Source: Sphingomonas sanguinis (GTDB lineage Bacteria > Pseudomonadota > Alphaproteobacteria > Sphingomonadales > Sphingomonadaceae). From it: DNA of 64,000 nt. A model generated the notes under the pieces. That model was not told the origin of the DNA, searched no databases, and worked only from the letters and a program-made list of their open reading frames with translations. Each line of letters starts with the position of its first letter. The stretch's first letter is position 1. The position numbers and the translations under genes were made by a program. The stretch is from assembly GCF_019297835.1 (NCBI RefSeq), contig NZ_CP079203.1, forward strand, positions 2,594,501 through 2,658,500. The letters are read 5' to 3'. Shown one piece after another: positions 57,994 through 64,000 of the stretch.

Positions 57994-58082
57994 GTGGCCT
58001 TCGACTACGCTCAGGCTGAACGGCTGTTTGTATCGGCCCCCTCCCCCCACCGCCGTTCAGCCTGAGCGTAGTCGAAGGCCAC
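57994..58082. repeat. Family B inverted repeat with perfect 31-base arms
   Basis: Arms at 57994-58024 and 58052-58082 are exact inverted copies, with a 27-base spacer. The arm includes GTGGCCTTCGACTACGCTCA. It begins nine bases after the GH30 stop codon. Confidence 0.9.
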
Positions 58083-58114
58083 GGGAAACCCTCGCCACAC
58101 TGAACCGCTAGGCT

Positions 58115-58142
58115 GCGGGTTCGAATCCTGCTGGGTCCACCA
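58115..58142 (+). pseudogene. 3' fragment of a tRNA (T arm, acceptor strand, CCA)
   Basis: GCGGG-TTCGAAT-CCTGC forms a T arm with one G-T pair, directly followed by TGGGTCC, A and CCA at 58132-58142. No matching 5' acceptor strand (GGACCCA) or anticodon arm is found in the preceding bases, which are a family B repeat. It is not the tRNA-Gly of 18482, whose 3' end differs. It looks like the remnant left by integration or deletion at a tRNA gene. Confidence 0.7.
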
Positions 58143-58145
58143 CCC

Positions 58146-58634
58146 TCACATCCCCGCATCGGGATCGGTCAGCCCGATCATCCGCCGCCCTGCCCTTCGC
58201 GCGAAGTTCAGCGTCGCCTTTTTCCGGATATGCGCAGGCAGCGGCACGCTATGCGCCTCGCGGATAATCGCCGCGTCATAGCGGTCGGCGACAATGATCC
58301 CCGTCCGCTCGGGCAGGAACGCCGCGCTTTCCAGCGGCGACCAGTCGAACCCGGCGGGCACCGCCCAGTAGAATCGGTCGCAATGCGCCAAATAATCGGG
58401 CCATTTGCCGTCGCCCAGCATATCGGCGCGCGACACCTTGATCTCGACCACCACGACATTCCCCCGCGCGTCGAGCGCCATCAGGTCGGCCCGGCGGCCA
58501 CCCTCCAGCGGGACTTCGGGGATGGTGATGAGGTCGTGGCGGAGCAGCATCCGGGTCACCCCCCGCGCGACATCGGCGGCGCAGAGCGGGGATAGCGGAT
58601 CGTCGACGCACGAAGCGGGCGGCATGTCCAACAT
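58146..58634 (-). CDS. mmcB: MmcB-family DNA repair protein
   Basis: Protein of 162 residues with a PD-(D/E)XK-type nuclease core: E-V-P-L-E-G-G-R-R-A-D-L-M-A-L, then NVVVVEIKVSRADMLGDGKW (E-x-K), and CDRFYWAVPAGFD. This is the MmcB family (mitomycin C resistance, SOS-regulated in Caulobacter). The upstream LexA box at 58647-58661 agrees with that. Start is ATG 58634 or ATG 58625. It begins 12 bases from the operator. Confidence 0.88.
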   Translation of the reverse strand: MLDMPPASCVDDPLSPLCAADVARGVTRMLLRHDLITIPEVPLEGGRRADLMALDARGNVVVVEIKVSRADMLGDGKWPDYLAHCDRFYWAVPAGFDWSPLESAAFLPERTGIIVADRYDAAIIREAHSVPLPAHIRKKATLNFARRAGRRMIGLTDPDAGM

Positions 58635-58646
58635 GCCACCCGCTTA

Positions 58647-58661
58647 GAACATTTGACGAAC
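58647..58661 (-). promoter_or_regulatory. LexA (SOS) box of mmcB
   Basis: GAAC-ATTTGAC-GAAC on the plus strand, GTTC-GTCAAAT-GTTC on the coding strand: an exact GTTC-N7-GTTC match, 12 bases upstream of ATG 58634. It is the second exact LexA box in the window. Confidence 0.88.
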
Positions 58662-58669
58662 ATATGCAA

Positions 58670-58683
58670 AGCCCCGAGGGGCT
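58670..58683 (-). terminator. Stem-loop after the cell-wall hydrolase gene
   Basis: AGCCCC-TC-GGGGCT on the minus strand followed by TT, about 36 bases after the hydrolase stop and just before the mmcB LexA box. The loop is tight and the T tract short, so termination may be weak. Confidence 0.5.
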
Positions 58684-58719
58684 CGGACATAATTCAGGCC
58701 CCGGATCAGGGCCTTGGCG

Positions 58720-59373
58720 TCAACGATAGAAGATGTGGTTGCCGATCGCGGCGACCTTCTGCACCCGCACGCCCGGACGGTTGCCGGGGGTGTTGAAGTA
58801 CAGGGCCTTGCCAGCGGTGCTGTCCCACGCCTGGGCCAGCGCGACCTTGGCGACCGCGACGGCGGTGCGATAGGCGCTACGCGACGGGCTGACCGACGGG
58901 ATTTCACCCCGGCGCACGAAGCTGAACTGGCCGCGCTGCTTGATGACGTCGCAGACGTCGGTGGGGAAACGACCCGACTTGGTGCGGTTCAGGATGACCT
59001 GTGCCACGGCGAGCTGGCCCGCGAGCGGTTCGCCGCGACCTTCGAAATAGATGGCACCGGCCAGACAGCGGAGCTCTTCGCTCGACGCAATCTCGTCCTG
59101 ATCGGCCACGGCGTCGGCCAACGAGTCATAGTCGCCGTCCTCATCGCCTTCAGAAACCTGGGAAAAATCGGGGAGCGCGGACATGGTGGCCCGGGCGCTC
59201 TGGGGAACCATCGCAACATCGGCGACGTTGATCCCGGAAACAGTCATCGCACTGACTGGAGTGGCAGCAACACCGGCAACGTTGGTCGCGAGGCTGGGGG
59301 TGCTGGTGGCGAGAAGACCCGCCAGGGATAGAGCCATGGCAGCGGATGCCGCGACTCGCTTGAAAACGGTCAT
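58720..59373 (-). CDS. SleB-type cell wall hydrolase
   Basis: Exported protein of 217 residues (signal about 1-29, ending SLATN) with a C-terminal Hydrolase_2 (SleB) domain: RCLAGAIYFEGRGEPLAGQLAVAQVILNRTKSG, with the presumed catalytic Glu in YFEGRGEP, then DVCDVIKQRGQFSF and ALYFNTPG. It would act as a lytic transglycosylase-like murein hydrolase. Between signal and domain lies a low-complexity acidic linker (EGDEDGDYDSLADAVADQDE). The 155 bases upstream of it hold its promoter; no box is recognised. Confidence 0.88.
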   Translation of the reverse strand: MTVFKRVAASAAMALSLAGLLATSTPSLATNVAGVAATPVSAMTVSGINVADVAMVPQSARATMSALPDFSQVSEGDEDGDYDSLADAVADQDEIASSEELRCLAGAIYFEGRGEPLAGQLAVAQVILNRTKSGRFPTDVCDVIKQRGQFSFVRRGEIPSVSPSRSAYRTAVAVAKVALAQAWDSTAGKALYFNTPGNRPGVRVQKVAAIGNHIFYR

Positions 59374-59528
59374 TCACTCGAACAGACATGCGGTTGGATC
59401 ACGGACCCGAGCATTGCCCAAAGGCGCTCGTCCGGGCTTCCCCCCGACTGCGTAACCCACCGGATCGCACCCGATAAGCACAACGCGAAACTACGATGGC
59501 GCGCTCGTGGCCGATCCGGCCGGGTTCG

Positions 59529-59855
59529 TCAATGTTGCAGGATCGTTTCAGCGGTGAACCGTTCCGCCGCAGCGCCATCCAGTTCCACGACCCACAGATC
59601 GGGATCGCGCGCCCGCCGACGCTGCCAATAGCTTAAAATATCGTTTGCAGGCGTCGATTCGATCAGCGCGGTTTTGCCATCGGTGCCCAGCCCACGCTCC
59701 AGCACGCGTTCGCGCCGATCGGCATCAATCACGATGACCAGGATGCCACCGCCTTGCGGATCGCCCTTGGCCAACACCATGCCCATGCCGCCGCTGTCGT
59801 TCATCCGGCGCAGCAGAGCCGTTACCAGCATCCCGCTCGGCAGGCGGCCGTCCAT
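59529..59855 (-). CDS. DUF1491 family protein
   Basis: Protein of 108 residues, LPSGMLVTALLRRMNDSGGMGMVLAKGDPQGGGILVIV at the start and RRRARDPDLWVVELDGAAAERF at the end. This matches DUF1491, a conserved alphaproteobacterial family without known function. It follows the thioesterase gene with only three bases between stop and start, so the two are co-transcribed. Confidence 0.85.
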   Translation of the reverse strand: MDGRLPSGMLVTALLRRMNDSGGMGMVLAKGDPQGGGILVIVIDADRRERVLERGLGTDGKTALIESTPANDILSYWQRRRARDPDLWVVELDGAAAERFTAETILQH

Positions 59856-59858
59856 CGC

Positions 59859-60317
59859 TCAGCCGTTCCGATAGCCGGGCAGGCCCGCCAGCGCGATCTG
59901 CGAGCGCATGAAGGTGCCGGTGCCGCGCGCCACCTCCTCGCCGCTGGCATCGATCAGCCGCGCATCGGCGACGAACACCCGTCGCCGCCCGCTGACCCAG
60001 CGTCCTTCGGCCACCACCTCCCCCGCCTTCATCGGGCGGGTGAGCAGCAGGTTGAACTGCGTCGTCAGCAGGAAACGATCGGTGACCAGGCTGTTGCAGG
60101 CATAGAAGGCCGCATCGTCGAGCATCTTGAAGTAGCTCGTGCCATGCGCCGCGCCCGCCGCGTGATAATGCCGCTCGTCCACCCGAAAGCGGATGCGCGC
60201 GACACCCGGCTCGGTGATTTCCAGCGCGGAGTCGAATAGGCGGTTGATCGGGGCTGCGGCATAGAGCGTCTCCAGCGCCCGGAAATGCGCGGCCTCGCCC
60301 TCAGGCCGCGGCGTCAC
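59859..60317 (-). CDS. PaaI-type hotdog-fold thioesterase
   Basis: Acyl-CoA thioesterase-like protein of about 152 residues with a single hotdog domain: ARIRFRVDERHYHAAGAAHGTSYFKMLDDAAFYACNSL and FLLTTQFNLLLTRPMKAGEVVAEGRWV. The HGT..F.M.DDAAF segment is the family's active-site helix with the likely acidic residue. GTG 60317 is taken as start because no ATG lies close; this overlaps the end of ptsN by 17 bases. Substrate unknown. Confidence 0.8.
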   Translation of the reverse strand: MTPRPEGEAAHFRALETLYAAAPINRLFDSALEITEPGVARIRFRVDERHYHAAGAAHGTSYFKMLDDAAFYACNSLVTDRFLLTTQFNLLLTRPMKAGEVVAEGRWVSGRRRVFVADARLIDASGEEVARGTGTFMRSQIALAGLPGYRNG

Positions 60318-60771
60318 GCGCCTCGTCCTGGGTGAGCAGCGCCCAGATCGCATCGGGCGACCCCGCCCCGCGAAGCTTGGCGACGAAGCCCTTGTCGCGC
60401 AGCCGCCGCGAAATCCGCGCCAGCGCCTTCAGATGCGCCGACCCCGCATCGGCGGGCGAGAACATCGCGAAGACCAGATCGACCGGCATGTCGTCGACCG
60501 CCTGGAAATCGACCGGCTGTGCCAGACGCGCGAAAACGCCGACGATCTGGGTCAGCCCCTCCAGCTTGCCGTGCGGGATGGCGACGCCGCCGCCAAAGCC
60601 GGTCGAACCCAGCTTCTCGCGTTCGAGCAGCACGTCGGTCAGCCGCTTGGCATCCTGCCCCGCTGGCCCGGCGGCGGCCACCGCCAGCGCCTGGAACAGA
60701 GTCTTCTTGTTGGCGGCGCTGACGCCCGCCAGCACCGTGTCGTGGCGCAACAGATCGCTGAAGTCGTTCAT
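60301..60771 (-). CDS. ptsN: PTS IIA-like nitrogen regulatory protein PtsN
   Basis: EIIA-Ntr protein of 156 residues. The phosphorylated histidine lies in GGGVAIPHGKLEGL near residue 67, after the LLEREKLGSTGF strand. In the PTS-Ntr chain it receives phosphate from NPr and controls K+ uptake and stress responses. It follows hpf, the usual rpoN-hpf-ptsN order, but rpoN is not present here. Coupled to the thioesterase by overlap. Confidence 0.94.
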   Translation of the reverse strand: MNDFSDLLRHDTVLAGVSAANKKTLFQALAVAAAGPAGQDAKRLTDVLLEREKLGSTGFGGGVAIPHGKLEGLTQIVGVFARLAQPVDFQAVDDMPVDLVFAMFSPADAGSAHLKALARISRRLRDKGFVAKLRGAGSPDAIWALLTQDEARDAAA

Positions 60772-60835
60772 GGTCTTTCCGGTGCGCCCCCGCGCGGCCC
60801 GCCTATTAACGGGCCACGCGGAAGAACGATAGAGC

Positions 60836-61426
60836 TTATCCGGCCGTGCCGCCGCGCTGCGGCTCGACCCAGCCGATGGTTCCGTCGCCCCGGCGATAGA
60901 CCATGTTATACGACCCGGTGCCCGAATTCTTGAACAACAGGGCCGCAGTATTGCGCAGGTCGAGCATCATCACCGCGTCCGACACGCTGGCATCGGGAAT
61001 ATCGACGCGGGTTTCGGCGATGATCAGGGGAGCATCGCCTGCCTCATCCTCATCGACCTGTTCGGCGAACAGCGTATAGCCCGCATCATAGGCCCCCGCC
61101 TCGGCCAGTTCGATTGCCTGGCCCTGGTTGCGGTCCTTCAGGCGGCGCGAATAGCGGCGGAGCTGCTTTTCGATCTTCGCGGCGGCGCCGTCGAAGGCGA
61201 GGTGCGCATCCTGCGCTTCGTGGCGGCCCTTCAGCACCAGGCCGCGGGTGACGTGCATCACGATATCGCATTTGAAGCCGACGTCATGCGGCCCCTTGCC
61301 GAACGTCACCTCCGACGAGATGGCGCGGGCGAAATATTTCTCGGCGATACCCTGAAGCCGGTCCGTCACATGGGTCCGCAGCGCGTCGCCCGTTTCGACC
61401 TGATGACCAGAAATCCGGATATCCAT
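60836..61426 (-). CDS. hpf: Ribosome hibernation-promoting factor, long form
   Basis: Protein of 196 residues. The N-terminal sigma-54 modulation/S30EA domain (MDIRISGHQVETGDALRTHV...GLVLKGRHEAQDAHLAFD) binds the 30S subunit; the C-terminal dimerisation domain (DAVMMLDLRNTAALLFKNSGTGSYNMVYRRGDGTIGW) makes it the long HPF that forms 100S ribosomes alone. AAGGAG precedes ATG 61426. ptsN follows after 64 bases. Confidence 0.94.
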   Translation of the reverse strand: MDIRISGHQVETGDALRTHVTDRLQGIAEKYFARAISSEVTFGKGPHDVGFKCDIVMHVTRGLVLKGRHEAQDAHLAFDGAAAKIEKQLRRYSRRLKDRNQGQAIELAEAGAYDAGYTLFAEQVDEDEAGDAPLIIAETRVDIPDASVSDAVMMLDLRNTAALLFKNSGTGSYNMVYRRGDGTIGWVEPQRGGTAG

Positions 61427-61482
61427 CGTCTTCTCCTTAGATGCACTCAGATGGGACGGTCCTTTTGGCCTGTCCCGTGGCG

Positions 61483-62178
61483 TCAACCGGACGCCTCGGC
61501 CCCCCAAATCGGATCATTGATCCCCTTTAGAAACGCTGCATGGGCGGCAAGTTCCGCCTCGCTGGGACGGAAATGGCGCGGCGGACGGACGCGGGCGGGT
61601 GCGCGGGCGACGATCGTGGGCCCGGTATCCTCGCTCGTCTCGGCGAGCAGGCCCAGGCCGATCTGCCGCCCGCCCATCAGCTCGACATAGACCTGCGCCA
61701 GCAGCTGCGCGTCGAGCAGCGCGCCGTGCAGGACACGGTGCGAGCGGTCGATGCCATAGCGCGAGCAGAGCGCGTCTAGGGTGTGCTTGGCGCCGGGATG
61801 CTTGCTGCGCGCGATCGCCAGCGTGTCGACCATCCGCGTCTTTTCACAGACCGGCGGGAAGCCCAGCGCCCCCAGCTCGCCATTGATGAAGCCGAAGTCG
61901 AAGGTCGCGTTGTGCGCGATCAGCGGCGCGTCGCCGATGAAGTCCAGAAACTCGGCGACCCCGGCGGCAAAGACCGGCTTGTCCTTCAGGAAGGCGTCGG
62001 ACAACCCATGGACCGCCTGCGCCTCGGCGGGCATCGTGCGTTCGGGATTGAAATAAGCGTGATAGGTGCGGCCGGTTTCGACCCGGTTGACCAGTTCGAC
62101 ACAGCCGATTTCGACCAGCCGGTCGCCTTCCGAAAATTTGAACCCTGTCGTTTCGGTGTCGAAAACGATCTCTCTCAT
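61483..62178 (-). CDS. dnaQ: DNA polymerase III epsilon subunit
   Basis: Proofreading 3'-5' exonuclease of 231 residues. ExoI motif FDTETTGF (D7, E9), ExoII around HNATFDFGFI and ExoIII near HGALLDAQLLAQVY with H and D. A C-terminal tail (PPRHFRPSEAELAAHAAFLKGI) presumably binds the alpha subunit. It follows coaE with seven bases between, in the maf-aroE-coaE-dnaQ run. Confidence 0.95.
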   Translation of the reverse strand: MREIVFDTETTGFKFSEGDRLVEIGCVELVNRVETGRTYHAYFNPERTMPAEAQAVHGLSDAFLKDKPVFAAGVAEFLDFIGDAPLIAHNATFDFGFINGELGALGFPPVCEKTRMVDTLAIARSKHPGAKHTLDALCSRYGIDRSHRVLHGALLDAQLLAQVYVELMGGRQIGLGLLAETSEDTGPTIVARAPARVRPPRHFRPSEAELAAHAAFLKGINDPIWGAEASG

Positions 62179-62185
62179 GCCCCGA

Positions 62186-62779
62186 CTATCGGCCTTCGGA
62201 TGCGGCGATGCAAGCGATCAAAGCCCGCACTTTTTCGCGGGTTTCGGCGATCGGAATGTCGGTTGCGATGACGTGATCGGCGCGCGCCTGCTTCTCCGCA
62301 TCGGGCATCTGGCGGGCCAGGATGGCATCGAATTTGGCCTCGGTCATGCCCGGCCTTTTCAACACCCGTGCCCTTTGTACGTCCGGTTTTGCCGAAACCA
62401 CCAACACCTTATCCACAGCCTTATCACCGCCGGTTTCAAACAGCAGGGGCACGTCGACAACCACCATCGAAGCGTCGGCATGGGTGGCGAGAAAGGCTGT
62501 CCGCTCGGACTGTACTGCCGGATGGACGATCGCCTCCAGTCTACGCATCGCAGCATCATCGCCCAGCACCGCCTGCCCCAGTGCGGCGCGATTCACGCCC
62601 TCCGGCCCCGTCGTACCGGGAAAGGCCGATTCGATGGTCGGCACCAGCCGCCCGCCGGGTCCTTGCAGTTGATGCACACAGGCATCAGCGTCAAAGACCG
62701 GCACACCCTCGTCGCGAAACATCTGCGCGACGGTCGACTTGCCCATGCCGATCGAGCCGGTCAGGCCGAGGATCATCAT
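62186..62779 (-). CDS. coaE: Dephospho-CoA kinase
   Basis: Last step of CoA synthesis: phosphorylates the 3'-OH of dephospho-CoA. The P-loop is GLTGSIGMGKS (residues 5-15), with DADACVHQLQ and the lid region RRLEAIVHPAVQ and VVDVPLLFETGGDK. The length of 197 residues is normal. Its ATG overlaps the aroE stop (ATGA). Confidence 0.95.
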   Translation of the reverse strand: MMILGLTGSIGMGKSTVAQMFRDEGVPVFDADACVHQLQGPGGRLVPTIESAFPGTTGPEGVNRAALGQAVLGDDAAMRRLEAIVHPAVQSERTAFLATHADASMVVVDVPLLFETGGDKAVDKVLVVSAKPDVQRARVLKRPGMTEAKFDAILARQMPDAEKQARADHVIATDIPIAETREKVRALIACIAASEGR

Positions 62780-63588
62780 TTCAGCAGGATGTCGCGCAAT
62801 TCGCCGTCCCGCTCGCGCGGCGGGACGACGCCGAAGAACCGCTCGAACGCGACCGCCGCCTGGCCGATCAGCATCTCCAGCCCGTCGATTGTGGCCAATC
62901 CCCTCGCCCGCGCCGCCGCCAACAAGCCGGTCTCGAGCGGCGCATAGACGATGTCATACACGACCGCGTCCTCCGGCAGCGCCGACAGGTCGAGGTCGAG
63001 CGGCGGCTGCCCGGTCATGCCCAGGCTAGTCGCGTTGACCACCAAGGCGCTGGGCGGCACCGCCTGTCCGATCGGCAGCGCCTGTCCTTCGAGGCCGAAG
63101 GAGGACAGCAACGCCGTCGCTTTTTCCACATCACGGTTGAACAGGGTCACTGGCCCGACGCCGATCCCCGCCAGCGCATAGAGCACCGCGCGCCCGGCGC
63201 CCCCTGCCCCGATCACCGTCACCGGCTTGCCCGTCAGATCGAAGCGGGCGAGCGGCGCGGCAAAGCCCGCCGCATCGGTATTGGTCCCGACCAAAGCGCC
63301 ATCGGCATCGCGAAAGGCGGTGTTGGTCGCCCCGATCGAGGTCCGCACATCCTCGCGATCCTCGACATGCTCGAGCGCGGCGATCTTGTGCGGCACGGTG
63401 ATGTTGCAGCCGCGCCAGTCCGGGTCCGCCTTCCGCTCGGCGAAATAGGCAGGCAGCGCCTCGGGGAGGACATGGGTGGCACGATATTCCGCCTCGATCG
63501 CCAATGCCTTCAGCCAGAAACCGTGGATTTTCGGCGATTTGCTATGGGCAATCGGATCGCCGATCACTTCCGCATAAGGCAATGCCAT
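62776..63588 (-). CDS. aroE: Shikimate dehydrogenase
   Basis: NADP-dependent reduction of 3-dehydroshikimate (270 residues). YAEVIGDPIAHSKSPKIHGFWL opens the substrate domain; the catalytic Lys lies in NITVPHKIAALEH and the Asp in VGTNTDAAGFA. The nucleotide fold is VTVIGAGGAGRAVLYAL. ATG 63588 is used; the frame extends upstream through maf without similarity. Overlaps coaE by four bases and touches maf. Confidence 0.94.
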   Translation of the reverse strand: MALPYAEVIGDPIAHSKSPKIHGFWLKALAIEAEYRATHVLPEALPAYFAERKADPDWRGCNITVPHKIAALEHVEDREDVRTSIGATNTAFRDADGALVGTNTDAAGFAAPLARFDLTGKPVTVIGAGGAGRAVLYALAGIGVGPVTLFNRDVEKATALLSSFGLEGQALPIGQAVPPSALVVNATSLGMTGQPPLDLDLSALPEDAVVYDIVYAPLETGLLAAARARGLATIDGLEMLIGQAAVAFERFFGVVPPRERDGELRDILLK

Positions 63589-64000
63589 CAGGCGGGCATC
63601 CAGCCGCGTTCGCGCAAATAGCCCAGCACTGGGAGCAGCGGCATACCGAGAATGGTGAAGTGACTCCCCTCGATCCGTGAGAAGAGTTGCACCCCCGGCC
63701 CCTCGATCCGGAAACAGCCGACGCAGCCCGCGATTTCGGGCCATTCCTGATCGAGATAGCGGTCGATGAACGCGCCCGAAAGCGGACGAACATGGAGCTT
63801 TGCGCGCTCGACATGCCGCCAGACGGGGCGGCCATGCTCGGCGATGACGGCGGCGCTCCACAATTCGTGGCTCCCCCCGCTCATCCGCGCCAGATGCTCC
63901 GCCGCCTCTTCGCGGCTCTCGGGCTTGTCCAGCAACGTGCCGTCGGCGAGCGCCACGATCGAATCCGACCCCAGCACCGGCACCGGCCCGGCATTCGCCG
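63588..64000 (-). CDS. maf: Maf-family nucleotide pyrophosphatase (5' end beyond window)
   Basis: C-terminal 137 or so residues of a Maf protein, which hydrolyses non-canonical or modified NTPs. Seen are VLGSDSIVALADG, DKPESREEAAEHLARMSGGSHELWSA, a G-C-F-R-I-E-G-P-G and GSHFTILGMPLLPVLGYLRERG. The gene continues past base 64000, so the N-terminal NTP-binding loop is not in view. Its stop touches the aroE start codon. Confidence 0.9.
   Translation of the reverse strand, partial: ANAGPVPVLGSDSIVALADGTLLDKPESREEAAEHLARMSGGSHELWSAAVIAEHGRPVWRHVERAKLHVRPLSGAFIDRYLDQEWPEIAGCVGCFRIEGPGVQLFSRIEGSHFTILGMPLLPVLGYLRERGWMPA

Overview
The window is a high-GC, gene-dense chromosomal segment of an alphaproteobacterium, most likely a Sphingomonas or close relative in the Sphingomonadaceae. 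The evidence is the gene content (CrtZ-type carotenoid hydroxylase, DUF1491, the SUV3-like helicase / S4 protein / FdxA / CarD run, the imuA-imuB-dnaE2 mutasome, a TauE plus TIGR02186 pair), the alphaproteobacterial form of the LexA box (GTTC-N7-GTTC), and several families of short palindromic intergenic repeats. No rRNA, CRISPR array, intact prophage or insertion sequence was seen.

Layout. 1-12.1 kb: tail of an unknown gene, kup potassium transporter, pdeM phosphoesterase, a TonB-type energy transducer, nadB, a class A beta-lactamase-like serine hydrolase, an atypical lower-GC gene resembling Imm30 immunity proteins, polA and a polysaccharide flippase. 12.2-18.4 kb: clpS, then the SOS mutasome imuA-imuB-dnaE2 with a LexA box next to the imuA start. 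18.5-29.2 kb: tRNA-Gly(GCC), ftsK, a UbiH-family hydroxylase, a VOC protein, a MAPEG-family protein, the co-oriented run thioredoxin-TPR / LON / Trm112, gltX, prs, a PilZ protein and crtZ. 29.4-35.2 kb: sucC, etfBA, acylphosphatase, membrane dipeptidase, MFS transporter.

35.4-45.5 kb: a glycosyltransferase resembling NfrB translationally coupled to a small predicted outer-membrane protein resembling the C-terminal part of NfrA; TauE/SafE coupled to a TIGR02186 protein; a HerA-like ATPase; an M23 peptidase; a SUV3-like helicase. 45.6-49.8 kb: S4 protein, fdxA, carD, two GIN-domain (DUF2807) envelope proteins behind a palindrome, and an alpha/beta hydrolase. 50.1-58.0 kb: a carbohydrate-degradation cluster (GH43, GH51, GH2, GH30) that reads as an arabinogalactan or arabinan-galactan utilisation locus, ending next to a 3' tRNA fragment. 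58.1-64 kb: mmcB behind a second LexA box, a SleB-type cell-wall hydrolase, DUF1491, PaaI-type thioesterase, ptsN, hpf, dnaQ, coaE, aroE and a truncated maf, nearly all co-oriented and several overlapping.

How the genes fit together. Two separate transcription units (imuA-imuB-dnaE2 and mmcB) carry the same LexA operator, so the window holds a small SOS regulon. The glycoside hydrolases form a coherent degradative set. The most unusual structure outside genes is the repeat landscape: at least five palindromic repeat types at gene borders, one with compensatory changes between copies and one that folds as nested stems with two perfect 9-bp hairpins.
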